From QALR01 sp964466625 (GTDB taxonomy: Bacteria; Bacillota; Clostridia; Oscillospirales; CAG-272), in assembly GCA_964466625.1 (NCBI GenBank), contig CAYXQF010000022.1:1-24224 (forward strand): a DNA stretch of 24,224 nt, written 5' to 3'. Under the pieces are notes generated by a model that saw only the letters and a program-made list of their open reading frames with translations, did no database searches and was not told the origin of the DNA. A program made the position numbers and the translations under genes. Shown here piece by piece: positions 14,221 to 22,529 of the stretch; position 1 is the stretch's first letter, and the number at the start of each line of letters is the position of its first letter.

Positions 14221-15090
14221 TCATCTGTTATTTTCAATGTCTTTTCTCGTAAAGTAATATTTTTTATCACAGAAACGGCAACAAACTTCGATCTTTTCAT
14301 CGTTTGCAAAGGTTTCGTCCAGCTCCTTATCGGAGAAGCAAGCAAGTGCATCGAGAATTCTGCCTCTTTCGCAGTCACAGCGATATTCCGCATCAAATTC
14401 ATCGAAGATATCGTATTCAATGCCGTTCATGATGCGTGCGAGGATTTCTTCATTGGTCATGCCGCTGTCAATGAGCGCAGAAACGTTGCTCATCAGCGGA
14501 AGATTTTTTTCGATCGCAGATACGGTTTCTTCCGCGGGATAGGGAAGAAGCTGAACCATGATGCCACCTGCCGCACGGCAGGAAAGATCGGTATCGACAA
14601 GAACACCGAGGGAACAAACGGTAGGGATCTGTTCGCTTGTAGCAAAATAAGAACAGATATCCTCTGCGATCTCGCCGCTTGTGATCTCGGCATAACCTGT
14701 CTGAGGATCACCCGCGCCTTCGTCACGAATGACGCAAAGCTCGCCGCGACCGACGATGCCGCCGACGTCCAATTTGCCGTTTGCCTTGAGCGGCAATTCT
14801 GCGTTGGGATTCTGAATGTAACCCTTTACGTTGCCTTTATAGTCGGTGACGCCGAGTACGGTGCCTGCGATGCCGTCACCTTTGAATTTGAGTGTCAAGG
14901 TGCTGTTTTTTTCCTTGAGCATGGTACCCATGAGGGAAGTTGCCGTGATGACACGACCGAGCGCCGCCGATGCGGTAGGAACGGTCTTGTGATAAGCGAT
15001 GGCTTTATCCACAATCTCTGTGGAATTGATGATCAGAATGCGTGCCGCACCATCGCGCGTCATGGCACGCAAAACGTTATTTTTTTCCAT
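14221..15090 (-). CDS. hslO: Hsp33, redox-switched chaperone
   Basis: Hsp33 is a cytosolic holdase that is activated when oxidation releases zinc from four cysteines and forms disulphides. The 289-residue protein has the Hsp33 fold motifs (TASAALGRVITATSLMG, then FKGDGIAGTVLGV and GGIVGRGELCVIRDEG) and the C-terminal redox switch C238-x-C240 and C271-x2-C274, separated by 30 residues, which is the family spacing. All four ligands are present, so the switch should work. The ATG at 15090 follows the methyltransferase gene by 31 nt, so the two are probably co-transcribed. An oxidative-stress chaperone fits a strict anaerobe. Confidence 0.95.
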   Translation of the reverse strand: MEKNNVLRAMTRDGAARILIINSTEIVDKAIAYHKTVPTASAALGRVITATSLMGTMLKEKNSTLTLKFKGDGIAGTVLGVTDYKGNVKGYIQNPNAELPLKANGKLDVGGIVGRGELCVIRDEGAGDPQTGYAEITSGEIAEDICSYFATSEQIPTVCSLGVLVDTDLSCRAAGGIMVQLLPYPAEETVSAIEKNLPLMSNVSALIDSGMTNEEILARIMNGIEYDIFDEFDAEYRCDCERGRILDALACFSDKELDETFANDEKIEVCCRFCDKKYYFTRKDIENNR

Positions 15091-15121
15091 GAAAACTCCT
15101 TAAAGATTTTTAATCTATGCG

Positions 15122-15868
15122 TTATGCTCGCTTGCAGATGAAGAAACAGCGGTCGGATTTCTCTGTCAAGGGAGAAAAATCCACGTCTCCCACTTTTGCA
15201 AGTACGGAAAGACCTGCTTCTTTCAGCATTTTCTCAAGACGCGGCAAGAGATAGCGGCGTTGCTTTTGTTCTTCGTCAAAACGTTTCCAGCCCATCTTAT
15301 CTTTCACAAAAAAGGTGAGATAAAAATGACAAAGTCCTGTTTTTTTCTGATAATAATTTTGCCAGGAAAGGAAAAGATCGTCATATTCATAAACGAAAGC
15401 ATTGTCCGCGAGAATATTTTCGTATTTATAAGGTGTGCTGACGTCAAAAATAAAAAGACCGTTTTCAGAAAGTGTTTCTTTCACACAAGAAAAACAGGAA
15501 AGCACATCTTTGGGAGATGTGAGATAATTGATGCCGTCAAAACTGCAGATGATGCCATCGAAAGCGCTGCCTGCATCAAAAAGTGCGATATTTTGCTCCG
15601 AAAGGCGAATTTTCAGCTTCTTTTCTTCGGCTTTTTTTGCGGCAAGAGCGAGCATTTCGGACGAGAGATCCAGCCCTGTCATTTCGTAGCCCGCTTCAGC
15701 GAAAGGAACGGTGATAAGACCTGTGCCGCAAGCAAGGTCAAGAATTTTTTTCGGTTTTTCACCATAGATCTCAAAGCATTTTTCATAAAATGCGACCCAA
15801 GAGGCATAGTCCACGTCCTCCATGATGCGATCATAATAGGTGGCAAGAACGGAATATTGTTCAGTCAT
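15122..15868 (-). CDS. Class I SAM-dependent methyltransferase
   Basis: The 248-residue protein has the Rossmann methyltransferase signature: motif I LDLACGTG at 43-50, the acidic end of strand 2 at D67 (GLDLS), and CSFDGINYL at the motif IV position. The C-terminal part with KDKMGWKRFDEEQKQRRYLL resembles the TubE/YodH-type small-molecule or protein methyltransferases common in Firmicutes; the substrate is unknown. The ATG at 15868 has AAAGGACG upstream on the minus strand. It heads a two-gene unit with hslO. A TATAGT about 60 nt upstream could be a -10 element, but I see no good -35. Confidence 0.87.
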   Translation of the reverse strand: MTEQYSVLATYYDRIMEDVDYASWVAFYEKCFEIYGEKPKKILDLACGTGLITVPFAEAGYEMTGLDLSSEMLALAAKKAEEKKLKIRLSEQNIALFDAGSAFDGIICSFDGINYLTSPKDVLSCFSCVKETLSENGLFIFDVSTPYKYENILADNAFVYEYDDLFLSWQNYYQKKTGLCHFYLTFFVKDKMGWKRFDEEQKQRRYLLPRLEKMLKEAGLSVLAKVGDVDFSPLTEKSDRCFFICKRA

Positions 15869-15897
15869 GAGTTCGTCCTTTTTTTATTCGTATTTGC

Positions 15898-15923
15898 AGG
15901 GAGGCTTGTGCCTCCCTTTTTTT
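15898..15923 (+). terminator. Terminator-like hairpin facing the plus strand, with no plus-strand gene
   Basis: AGGGAGGC-TTGT-GCCTCCCT (15898-15917) is a perfect 8 bp GC-rich stem followed by six further T's on the plus strand. All nearby genes run on the minus strand, where the same hairpin would lie in the leader of the methyltransferase gene. It may stop antisense transcripts entering the minus operon, or be part of a mobile repeat. Confidence 0.65.
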
Positions 15924-16008
15924 GTACTATAGGAAATTGCGCAAACCCAGCCTCGCCGTTTTGCATTGTTTTGGTACAAGCAAAATGTGGATAGACGAGC
16001 AACTTCGG

Positions 16009-16023
16009 GTGGGCGTTGCCCAC
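16009..16023. other. Small GC-rich hairpin after the flavin reductase gene
   Basis: GTGGGC-GTT-GCCCAC forms a 6 bp stem immediately beside the stop codon of the flavin reductase gene. There is no T-run on the minus side, so it is at best a weak terminator. The DNA between it and the hairpin at 15898 (15924-16008) shows TTGTAC/GTACAA half-sites in inverted order and no gene. Confidence 0.45.
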
Positions 16024-17361
16024 TTATTTTTTTGCCATCAGTTCGCGGTAGAGAGGCAGATAAACCTCTTGATCGCGAATGGGACAACCCGTGGGACGGG
16101 AAGCAACCTTGAGTTCCACGCATTTACTGCAAGCAAGACAGCATTTGTTCGGATTGACTGTGCCTGCGATCATGTCTTTGGCAAAGCCCTCATAAGCGAA
16201 TGCCATTCTGCCAAAGCCGACCATGGAAGTGAAGCCATTTTCGATCGCGCCTGCCGCAACGTAAGGAGCAAATTCACGCAGATAGCTGTATCCCGTGCCG
16301 ATCATGGTGATGTCGGGGAAAGCTTGTTGAATTTCTTTTGCGCCTGTGATGAGTCTTTCCAGACCAACGAGCGGGTGCTCGGGAGGCATATAAGAGCCCT
16401 TGTTATAAGGACGGTTGACGTGAGGTTTGAAATAAGGCGAGCCCATGGTCATATCAATGAGAGAAACACCTTTTTCATGGAGCTTTTCCACGAGCATTTT
16501 GGTTTCCGTAAGATCGGGAGCTGTGGGCTTTTCCTTGGTGACCGCAAAGCCGTAAGGATATTCGATCATGTCGGAAAGGGAAAGACGAGAGCCGAGAATG
16601 AGATCCTTCGGAACGACAGCACAGATCGCGTCGGTCACGTCGAGCATGAGGCGGCTTCTGTTTTCAAAGGAACCGCCGTATTTACCTTCGCGCGTATAAG
16701 CGGAGAGAAGCTCGTTCAGCAGATACTGGTGGCAGGATTTGATGTCGATGCCGTCAAAACCGGCTTCCACGGCAAGCTTTGCCGCTTTTGCGTAAAGCTC
16801 AGGCAGACGGTCAAGATAATCGTCGCTGACGACGGGGACGTCCTTGTCACCGGGACGGATCGCTTCAAAAGGCAAGCTTCTGGTGGCAAAGATGGGGTGG
16901 GGTGTCGCGCTGTTTTTGGAAAATCTGCCCGAATGGGTAAGCTGTGCCATCATGGGCGCATCGGTGATATTTTTCACTTCTTCCAAAAGAGATTTATAAG
17001 CATCGACGTTTTTCTCCGTGATCATCAGCTGATGATCGGAGGTTCTGCCTTCGGGAACGATGGAGATCGCTTCGGACCAGATGAGTGCTGCACCGGAGGA
17101 AGCAAAGCGGCGATAGCGACGGCGGCTAAGCTCGCCGGGGGTGCCGTCGGGCAAGCCGTCAAAGCCTTCCATTGGGTGTGTGACGAGTCGATTTTTCAGA
17201 ATTTTTCCCCCTGCTCTTGTGGAAACCTTTTGCGGCTGACCAAGGACGGCAAAATCTTTGGAAAACGGGATCTCATAGCCGTTATCTTCGAGATATTTGC
17301 GGAGCTGATCAGGGGAGGTGAAGGAAAATGTATAGTTGTCTTTTTTATCGTAAGCAAACAT
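16024..17361 (-). CDS. Old Yellow Enzyme-type Fe-S flavin reductase
   Basis: A single-domain member (445 residues) of the NADH:flavin oxidoreductase/OYE family, which reduces activated C=C bonds with FMN. The TIM-barrel motifs are QLTHSGR at 140-146 and GFDGIDIKSCHQYLLNELLS at 201-220, then KYGGSFENRSR. A [4Fe-4S] site of the dienoyl-CoA-reductase type follows with C408, C411, C414 and C426. The usual C-terminal FAD/NAD(P) domain of dienoyl-CoA reductases is absent, so electrons must come from another protein. In the substrate-anion pair HxxH/N the first histidine is lysine (K208), the second is kept (H211). The start is the ATG at 17361 with AGGAGA upstream; an in-frame TTG at 17379 overlaps that site. 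It is the last gene of the minus operon. Confidence 0.88.
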   Translation of the reverse strand: MFAYDKKDNYTFSFTSPDQLRKYLEDNGYEIPFSKDFAVLGQPQKVSTRAGGKILKNRLVTHPMEGFDGLPDGTPGELSRRRYRRFASSGAALIWSEAISIVPEGRTSDHQLMITEKNVDAYKSLLEEVKNITDAPMMAQLTHSGRFSKNSATPHPIFATRSLPFEAIRPGDKDVPVVSDDYLDRLPELYAKAAKLAVEAGFDGIDIKSCHQYLLNELLSAYTREGKYGGSFENRSRLMLDVTDAICAVVPKDLILGSRLSLSDMIEYPYGFAVTKEKPTAPDLTETKMLVEKLHEKGVSLIDMTMGSPYFKPHVNRPYNKGSYMPPEHPLVGLERLITGAKEIQQAFPDITMIGTGYSYLREFAPYVAAGAIENGFTSMVGFGRMAFAYEGFAKDMIAGTVNPNKCCLACSKCVELKVASRPTGCPIRDQEVYLPLYRELMAKK

Positions 17362-17418
17362 AATGAGTTCTCCTGTCAAACAATATTGGTTAAACTTTTT
17401 TTAGAATTTTTTATGAGG

Positions 17419-19050
17419 TCACGCTTCCTCAAAGAGGATCTCTATGCGAGTGTAGCCTTTGCTTGGTGTGATATCCACGTCAAGATAGGTGGAATTGCCA
17501 ACTTTTGAAATCGTAAACGGTGTCGGCTTTTCGTCGATCAAAAGAGCAGAAGCGCTTTTTTCGGCGGGGAGCAGTATGTGCGCTGCGATCTTTTTCGCAG
17601 GAGAATACACATCGTAGCGCATACCTTCGTTTTTTAAGATATAACGTACGTCTACCATCGTATGGCTGACTTCATAGCCGGTGATGTATCGAAGCTCCGT
17701 GTAATGCGTAACAGGGAACTTGGGGGAGAAAAACATCTCATCATAATTTACGCCCGTGTCATTGATGCCTGCGAGTCCTTCGTCCACAGCACTGATGAAT
17801 GCCGCGGCACCCCATGCGCTGGGACCCCCCTCGGGTTGCGGTGTGGAATCGGGATAATAGAGGAAATATGCCGTTCCGTCACGCTCAACGAGCTTCATAA
17901 AGCGGCTTACGATATCCCAGCCGTATTCCTCATAGCCGTTGTTGAAGGCGGCTTTGGCAAGCTCTCCTGCGGTAAAGGGCGAGATCGCGCCATTGACGTA
18001 TCTGCCGCGCTTGAAATGGGAGAACGTCGGATACGGCGGATCGATCGAAAACCATTCAGCAAAGCAATCTGTGCGCTTACGTCTTGCCATATATTCTTCG
18101 ATGACGGAACGCGATTCCTCCACGCTCATGAGTCCGCGGTTCATATCATACGTATTGGAAAGAGAAAGGCGTTCATTTTCGAGATCGTCAATGCCATCGT
18201 GATTCAGATGAAGCTGATGGATAAAGAATTTGCCGTTCCAGAGATATTTGAAGATGTTTTCTTTCATAATAGAGGCGCGTGCTTCCCAACTTTCCGCTTT
18301 TTCTTCATTTCCGAGACGGCGGTTGAGCCATGCAAGCTGGTGCATCGCTTGATATACACCCGAATTATCCCCGTGCATGATGGACATCGGGGAATCGGGA
18401 GCGATTCTGCGGTTGGTACTGGAATCGGGAAGGGGCGTGAAATCCCATGTGTCGATGGTGAAGGGGCGTTTCACAAGACCGCGCGCTTTATCCCAGCGTT
18501 TTTCGTCGGAGGTGATGTAGTCGATGCCTTTTTCCAACTTCGGAAGGACCTTTTTCAGCCATTCATCATCGCCCGTTGTTTTGTAAAGATAGACCGCACC
18601 CTCGACGATAAGATATTCAATATCCGCTTCGAGCTCCAAACGAATGAGTGCGACGTTATCTTCTGGATACATGATATAGCAATCTTCGTTCACAAAGCTC
18701 CAGTGCTTGTCATCAAGCTGCTTGATCATCTCATAATACTGTCCGTCCTCGCGCTGTGTTTCGATGATGAAATCCAAAAAGGATTTCAGATCGTATTCCC
18801 AGTGGCGCATCGCCTTCATCACGTGAACGTGATCTCGAATCCAGTTTTTGTCAGTCATCAGGATCTTGCCATCGATGAAAACAAGACTTCTGTCCGCATA
18901 GATGTTGCTTCTAAGTTGATGAAGGAAAAGTCCGAGATCGGGATCGGTTGTTGTCAGAATGGAGGGAAAACCGAGCTCACGGTTATTGTATGTACCGCAT
19001 TTTCTACCATCAATATTTCTCGCGGGCAGGGGGTGTTCAAATTTAATCAT
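17419..19050 (-). CDS. Six-hairpin (alpha/alpha)6 glycosidase-like protein
   Basis: The 543-residue protein looks like a six-hairpin glycosidase of the broad group around debranching enzymes and GH63/GH37/GH65; I cannot assign a GH family. It has WIRDHVHVMKAM at 70-81 (the W-x-RD motif common at the first helices), FIIETQREDGQYY, TWDFT at 201-205, NSGVYQAMHQLAWLNRRLG, NGAISPFTAGELA at 353-365 and GGPSAWGAAAF at 409-418 before EGLAGI, then a C-terminal beta-rich part from about 435. There is no signal peptide, so it acts in the cytoplasm on an imported oligosaccharide or glycoside. The ATG at 19050 has AGAAAGGAC upstream. It follows its neighbour by 32 nt and precedes the flavin reductase by 57 nt. 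Candidate acids are E362, D201-205 region and D423, by position only. Confidence 0.72.
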   Translation of the reverse strand: MIKFEHPLPARNIDGRKCGTYNNRELGFPSILTTTDPDLGLFLHQLRSNIYADRSLVFIDGKILMTDKNWIRDHVHVMKAMRHWEYDLKSFLDFIIETQREDGQYYEMIKQLDDKHWSFVNEDCYIMYPEDNVALIRLELEADIEYLIVEGAVYLYKTTGDDEWLKKVLPKLEKGIDYITSDEKRWDKARGLVKRPFTIDTWDFTPLPDSSTNRRIAPDSPMSIMHGDNSGVYQAMHQLAWLNRRLGNEEKAESWEARASIMKENIFKYLWNGKFFIHQLHLNHDGIDDLENERLSLSNTYDMNRGLMSVEESRSVIEEYMARRKRTDCFAEWFSIDPPYPTFSHFKRGRYVNGAISPFTAGELAKAAFNNGYEEYGWDIVSRFMKLVERDGTAYFLYYPDSTPQPEGGPSAWGAAAFISAVDEGLAGINDTGVNYDEMFFSPKFPVTHYTELRYITGYEVSHTMVDVRYILKNEGMRYDVYSPAKKIAAHILLPAEKSASALLIDEKPTPFTISKVGNSTYLDVDITPSKGYTRIEILFEEA

Positions 19051-19082
19051 AGACGCGTCCTTTCTCCGTGGTTGGTCTGAAC

Positions 19083-20786
19083 TTAAATGGAAGCGAGCTT
19101 TTTGTCAGCTGCTTCAAAATACGCGGTGGTTGCTTTGCCGCGACGAATGAGTTCTTCCCAGATCGCGTAAATGCAAGCGTTCCAGCCCTGATTTGCCTTT
19201 ACGCCGATGCCTTTGATGGTATGCATATATTCGTGAGTAGCGCCGTCATAGTCAAAGTCAATGAAAAGGCGCTCGGTCATGTTCTTTTCTGCGTCGGAAA
19301 CACCGTGGAGATGTGCCACGATGTGGAAGAGCATCTCATAAATGTGATAGGAGCCGCCGTTGGCATAGCGTCCCGTTTCGATGGTGTCAAAGCCGGAATG
19401 TACGTAGCCGTTCAGACCAAAGGCTTCGACGGGGAGGAAGGAGCCGTCGGGCGCGGAAACGATCTTGATGCCGTAAGGTGTCTTGGAAGCGCCGTCCACG
19501 ATCTTGTGATAAGTCTTTTCGATCATTTCATCGGGAATGAAAAGCTCGTCAAAGAGCATGAAGTAAAGCACTTCACCGAGTGCGACGTCGACAGCCAAGA
19601 ACTGCTTCTTTTCACTCATCGGAATGTATTCGCCGTTCCAAAGGGACATGTAGCGCGCAAGCGCTTTTTCCTTGCGGTCGCCGATGTCGTAGCCCATGCG
19701 TTTTGCGGATTCGAGCGCACAAATGAGAAGGCTCTGGGTGTATGCGTCTACATCGTCAAATTCATAGCAGCAGATGTCGAACCAGTTGCGGAAAGAGCCG
19801 TCTTCCCGACAGTTGGGATAAAAACCGCCGTCGGCTGTGAATTTATCCATACAGGCAAGAACGGTTTCAAAAGCCATATCCGCACGGTTGCGGTTGACTT
19901 CTTTGCCTGCCTTGAAGCTTCTGTAAGACCAGATGAGGTACATCAGCGGATTTTCTGCTTCCTTGAATTCATAATCCAGAGCGCGGTAACATTCGTTTGC
20001 GATCTCGTCACCGAGGATCCACGTCTGATAGAAAGAATCGCGGAAATATTGCGTGTTGGCGTATTCAATGCCTGCAACGACCCATCTTTCACTTCTGCCT
20101 GTTTCGTTTTTGCGAATGTGCATATAGTTGCTCGCAAAGCAGATCGAGCGATAAAGAGAGTCACTGCCATTTCCCCATACCTTTTCGATGGCAACGAATG
20201 CCGCACGGCGAATGGTCTTGAGGGTATCCGCATCGCTTTTCAGCGCGATAAAGCGGAACGTGTGTGTTTTTCCTTTGCCGATGGGGTGGAAAATAGGGCC
20301 AAAAGGATCACTTGTGGGGTTATTCGGTGTGCCGCCCTTGTCACCCGAGGAAAGATAAAACGCTTTTTCTTCGGGAATGATATGCTGTGTGGTGGCGTTT
20401 TCAAAATAAGAGGGGTTATCGGAAATGAAAATATCCGTGCCGCTTTCGGTCACGGCGGCTACCATCGGGATCGCACTGCGTTCCATCTTGAAATGATAAC
20501 GGGTAACGTCATGCGGACTCTGACGGAAGATGCGCTCATTTTTGCAAAGACCTGCGAAAGAATAAAATTCCGCGTTGCCTTCTCCCGCAAGGGAAAGATA
20601 AACGTCAGCGTCATTTTCTGCAGAAACGGTTACTTCGACCACGGTGTAGCCGTTTTTGGCTTTTGCGGAGATTTCTACGGAATAGGGAGAAATCTCGATC
20701 TTTTTCTCTCCGACCTCAAAAAGCGGAAGCGCTTCCGCGATCTTGATATTTTTTTCAGGGGTGTGAAGGATATAGCTGTATTGCAT
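19083..20786 (-). CDS. Putative glycosidase-like protein, paralogue 1 of a tandem pair
   Basis: I do not recognise a named family. The 567-residue protein has an N-terminal beta-rich domain (about 1-190) and a helical barrel from about 195 to the end. The barrel opens with QYFRDSFYQTWIL at 246-258, similar to the W-x-RD motif of the neighbouring glycosidase-like gene. Conserved with the paralogue are WFDIC...DDVDAY (335-349), QSLLICALESAKRMGYD, ANGGSYHIYEMLFH (475-488), AHLHG, and GVKANQGWNA (528-537). Likely acidic active-site candidates are D344, D345, D347 and E484. No signal peptide is seen. The ATG at 20786 has AAGGAGAA upstream, and the gene lies 20 nt after its paralogue. Six-hairpin carbohydrate hydrolase, phosphorylase or epimerase are all possible. 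Confidence 0.65.
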   Translation of the reverse strand: MQYSYILHTPEKNIKIAEALPLFEVGEKKIEISPYSVEISAKAKNGYTVVEVTVSAENDADVYLSLAGEGNAEFYSFAGLCKNERIFRQSPHDVTRYHFKMERSAIPMVAAVTESGTDIFISDNPSYFENATTQHIIPEEKAFYLSSGDKGGTPNNPTSDPFGPIFHPIGKGKTHTFRFIALKSDADTLKTIRRAAFVAIEKVWGNGSDSLYRSICFASNYMHIRKNETGRSERWVVAGIEYANTQYFRDSFYQTWILGDEIANECYRALDYEFKEAENPLMYLIWSYRSFKAGKEVNRNRADMAFETVLACMDKFTADGGFYPNCREDGSFRNWFDICCYEFDDVDAYTQSLLICALESAKRMGYDIGDRKEKALARYMSLWNGEYIPMSEKKQFLAVDVALGEVLYFMLFDELFIPDEMIEKTYHKIVDGASKTPYGIKIVSAPDGSFLPVEAFGLNGYVHSGFDTIETGRYANGGSYHIYEMLFHIVAHLHGVSDAEKNMTERLFIDFDYDGATHEYMHTIKGIGVKANQGWNACIYAIWEELIRRGKATTAYFEAADKKLASI

Positions 20787-20806
20787 GAGAAATTCTCCTT
20801 GATGGT

Positions 20807-22510
20807 TTAGATATTGGCAAGCTTTTTGTCTGCTTCTTTGAAGAAGCGCGGCGTTGCCTTTCCTTTTTCGATCAGCTCATTCCAGATCGCCCAGATCGCC
20901 GCATTCCAGCCTTGGTTTGCTTTGACACCGTTGCCTCTGATGGTGTGGTTATATTCGTAAGTCGCGCCGCCGTAGTCAAGGTCGATGAAAAGGCGGTCGA
21001 TGAGATTTTGCTCTGCGTCGGGCATGCCGTGCAGATGACCTGCGATGTGGAAAAGCATTTCATAAAGATGCCAAGAACCGCCTCTGTGATATCTGCCCTC
21101 ATCAATTTTGGGATATGCCTCGTTCAGATAGTCGCCGTTTGCCAGAATGTCAACGGGGAGGAACGAGCCGTCCTCGGCGGCGATGATCTTGATGCCGTAG
21201 GGCGTTTTCGCGGGACCGTCACAGACCTTGCGATAGCTCATTTCAAACATTTTCTGATCAATGAAAAGTTCATCGAAAAGAAGATAGTGGATCACTTCGC
21301 CGACGGTGAAATCGAGGGCGAGACATTGTTTTTTGGCGCTGAGAGGGAAGAATCTGCCGTTGAAGAGCGCGTGATAGCGGTGAAGTGCTTTTTCTTTGCG
21401 ATCGCTAACGTCATAGCCGAGTCTTTTTGCCGATTCGAGTGCGCAGATCAGCAAACTCTGATTGTAGAGATCAATGTCGTCATGCGCAAAGGCGCAGGTG
21501 TCGAACCAAGAACGGAAATCACCGCCCGGCTGGCATTGGGGATAATATGCGTCATGCGGTTCGTATTTTTCCATGCCGAGGAGTACGTTCTGAAAAGCAT
21601 GATCCAACTTTTGTTTGTCGATCGGTTTGCCGTTTTGCGTATTGCGATAGGACCAGATCAGATAGATGAGCGGATTTTCCGCATTCTTTAATTCATGGTT
21701 GAGAGCGAGATAGCTCTGTTCTTGTGTATCCTTGTCCAGGATCATGGTTTGATAATAGGCATCGCGCACGTATTGCGCATTGGCATATTCAATGCCCGCA
21801 ACGACCCATTTGTCACTTCTGCCCGTTTCGTTTTTGCGAATGTGCATATAGTTGCAGGCAAAGCACATGGCACGGTAGGGGGAATCACTGCCGATACCCC
21901 ACACCTTTTCGATAGCGAGATATGCGGCAAGACGAATGGATTTGAGGTTTTTGGCGTCGCTTTTCAGCGCGATGAAACGGAACGTATGGGTTTTGTCTTT
22001 ATCAATGTGATGGAAGATAGGAGAGAAAGGATCGCTTGTGGGATTATTCGGCGCGCCGCCCTTATCACCCGAGGAAAGATAAAAAGCTTTTTCTTCGGGA
22101 ATGATATGCTGTGTGGTGGCATTTTCAAAATAGGAGGGATTGTCGGAAATGAAGATGTCCGTGCCACCTTCGGTCACAGCGGCTACCATCGGGATCGCGC
22201 TTTGCTCCATCTTGAAATGATAATTTCCCGCATCGTGAGGGCTTTGACGGAAGATGCGTTCATTTTTGCAAAGACCTGCGAAAGAATAAAATTCCGCGTC
22301 GCCTTCGCCCATAAGAGAAAGATAAACGTCCGCGTCATTTTCTGCAGAAACCGTAACTTCGACCACGGTGTAGCCGTTTTTGTCTTTTGTGGAGATCTCC
22401 GCGGAATAGGGCGCAAGCGCGATCTTTTTCTCTCCGACCTCAAAAAGCGGAAGCGCTTCCGTGATCTTTATGTTTTTTTCGGGAGTGTGAAGTATGTAGC
22501 TGTAATTCAT
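20807..22510 (-). CDS. Putative glycosidase-like protein, paralogue 2 of a tandem pair
   Basis: This is the upstream copy, also exactly 567 residues and alignable with the next gene without gaps as far as I can see. Residues 116-152 are identical in the two proteins, and the N-terminal 180 residues differ at about 25 positions, whereas the region around 255-430 differs at nearly half. The W-x-RD-like motif is QYVRDAYYQTMIL; the other conserved blocks are WFDTC...DDIDLY, HRGGSWHLYEMLFH, GHLHG and GVKANQGWNA. The active-site frame is thus kept while the surrounding pocket differs, fitting two enzymes with related but different substrates (inference). The ATG at 22510 has only a weak purine-rich site, unlike the strong ones of its neighbours; it lies 19 nt after the dehydrogenase stop and may depend on coupling. 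Confidence 0.65.
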   Translation of the reverse strand: MNYSYILHTPEKNIKITEALPLFEVGEKKIALAPYSAEISTKDKNGYTVVEVTVSAENDADVYLSLMGEGDAEFYSFAGLCKNERIFRQSPHDAGNYHFKMEQSAIPMVAAVTEGGTDIFISDNPSYFENATTQHIIPEEKAFYLSSGDKGGAPNNPTSDPFSPIFHHIDKDKTHTFRFIALKSDAKNLKSIRLAAYLAIEKVWGIGSDSPYRAMCFACNYMHIRKNETGRSDKWVVAGIEYANAQYVRDAYYQTMILDKDTQEQSYLALNHELKNAENPLIYLIWSYRNTQNGKPIDKQKLDHAFQNVLLGMEKYEPHDAYYPQCQPGGDFRSWFDTCAFAHDDIDLYNQSLLICALESAKRLGYDVSDRKEKALHRYHALFNGRFFPLSAKKQCLALDFTVGEVIHYLLFDELFIDQKMFEMSYRKVCDGPAKTPYGIKIIAAEDGSFLPVDILANGDYLNEAYPKIDEGRYHRGGSWHLYEMLFHIAGHLHGMPDAEQNLIDRLFIDLDYGGATYEYNHTIRGNGVKANQGWNAAIWAIWNELIEKGKATPRFFKEADKKLANI

Positions 22511-22529
22511 TTTCTTTTTCTACTTAAAA

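Noticed and set aside
14215..20810. Several long plus-strand frames opposite hslO, the flavin reductase and the glycosidase-like genes (up to 580 codons)
   Set aside because: They mirror real minus-strand genes with strong motifs and spacing. The two frames opposite the tandem paralogues resemble each other only because the genes do.
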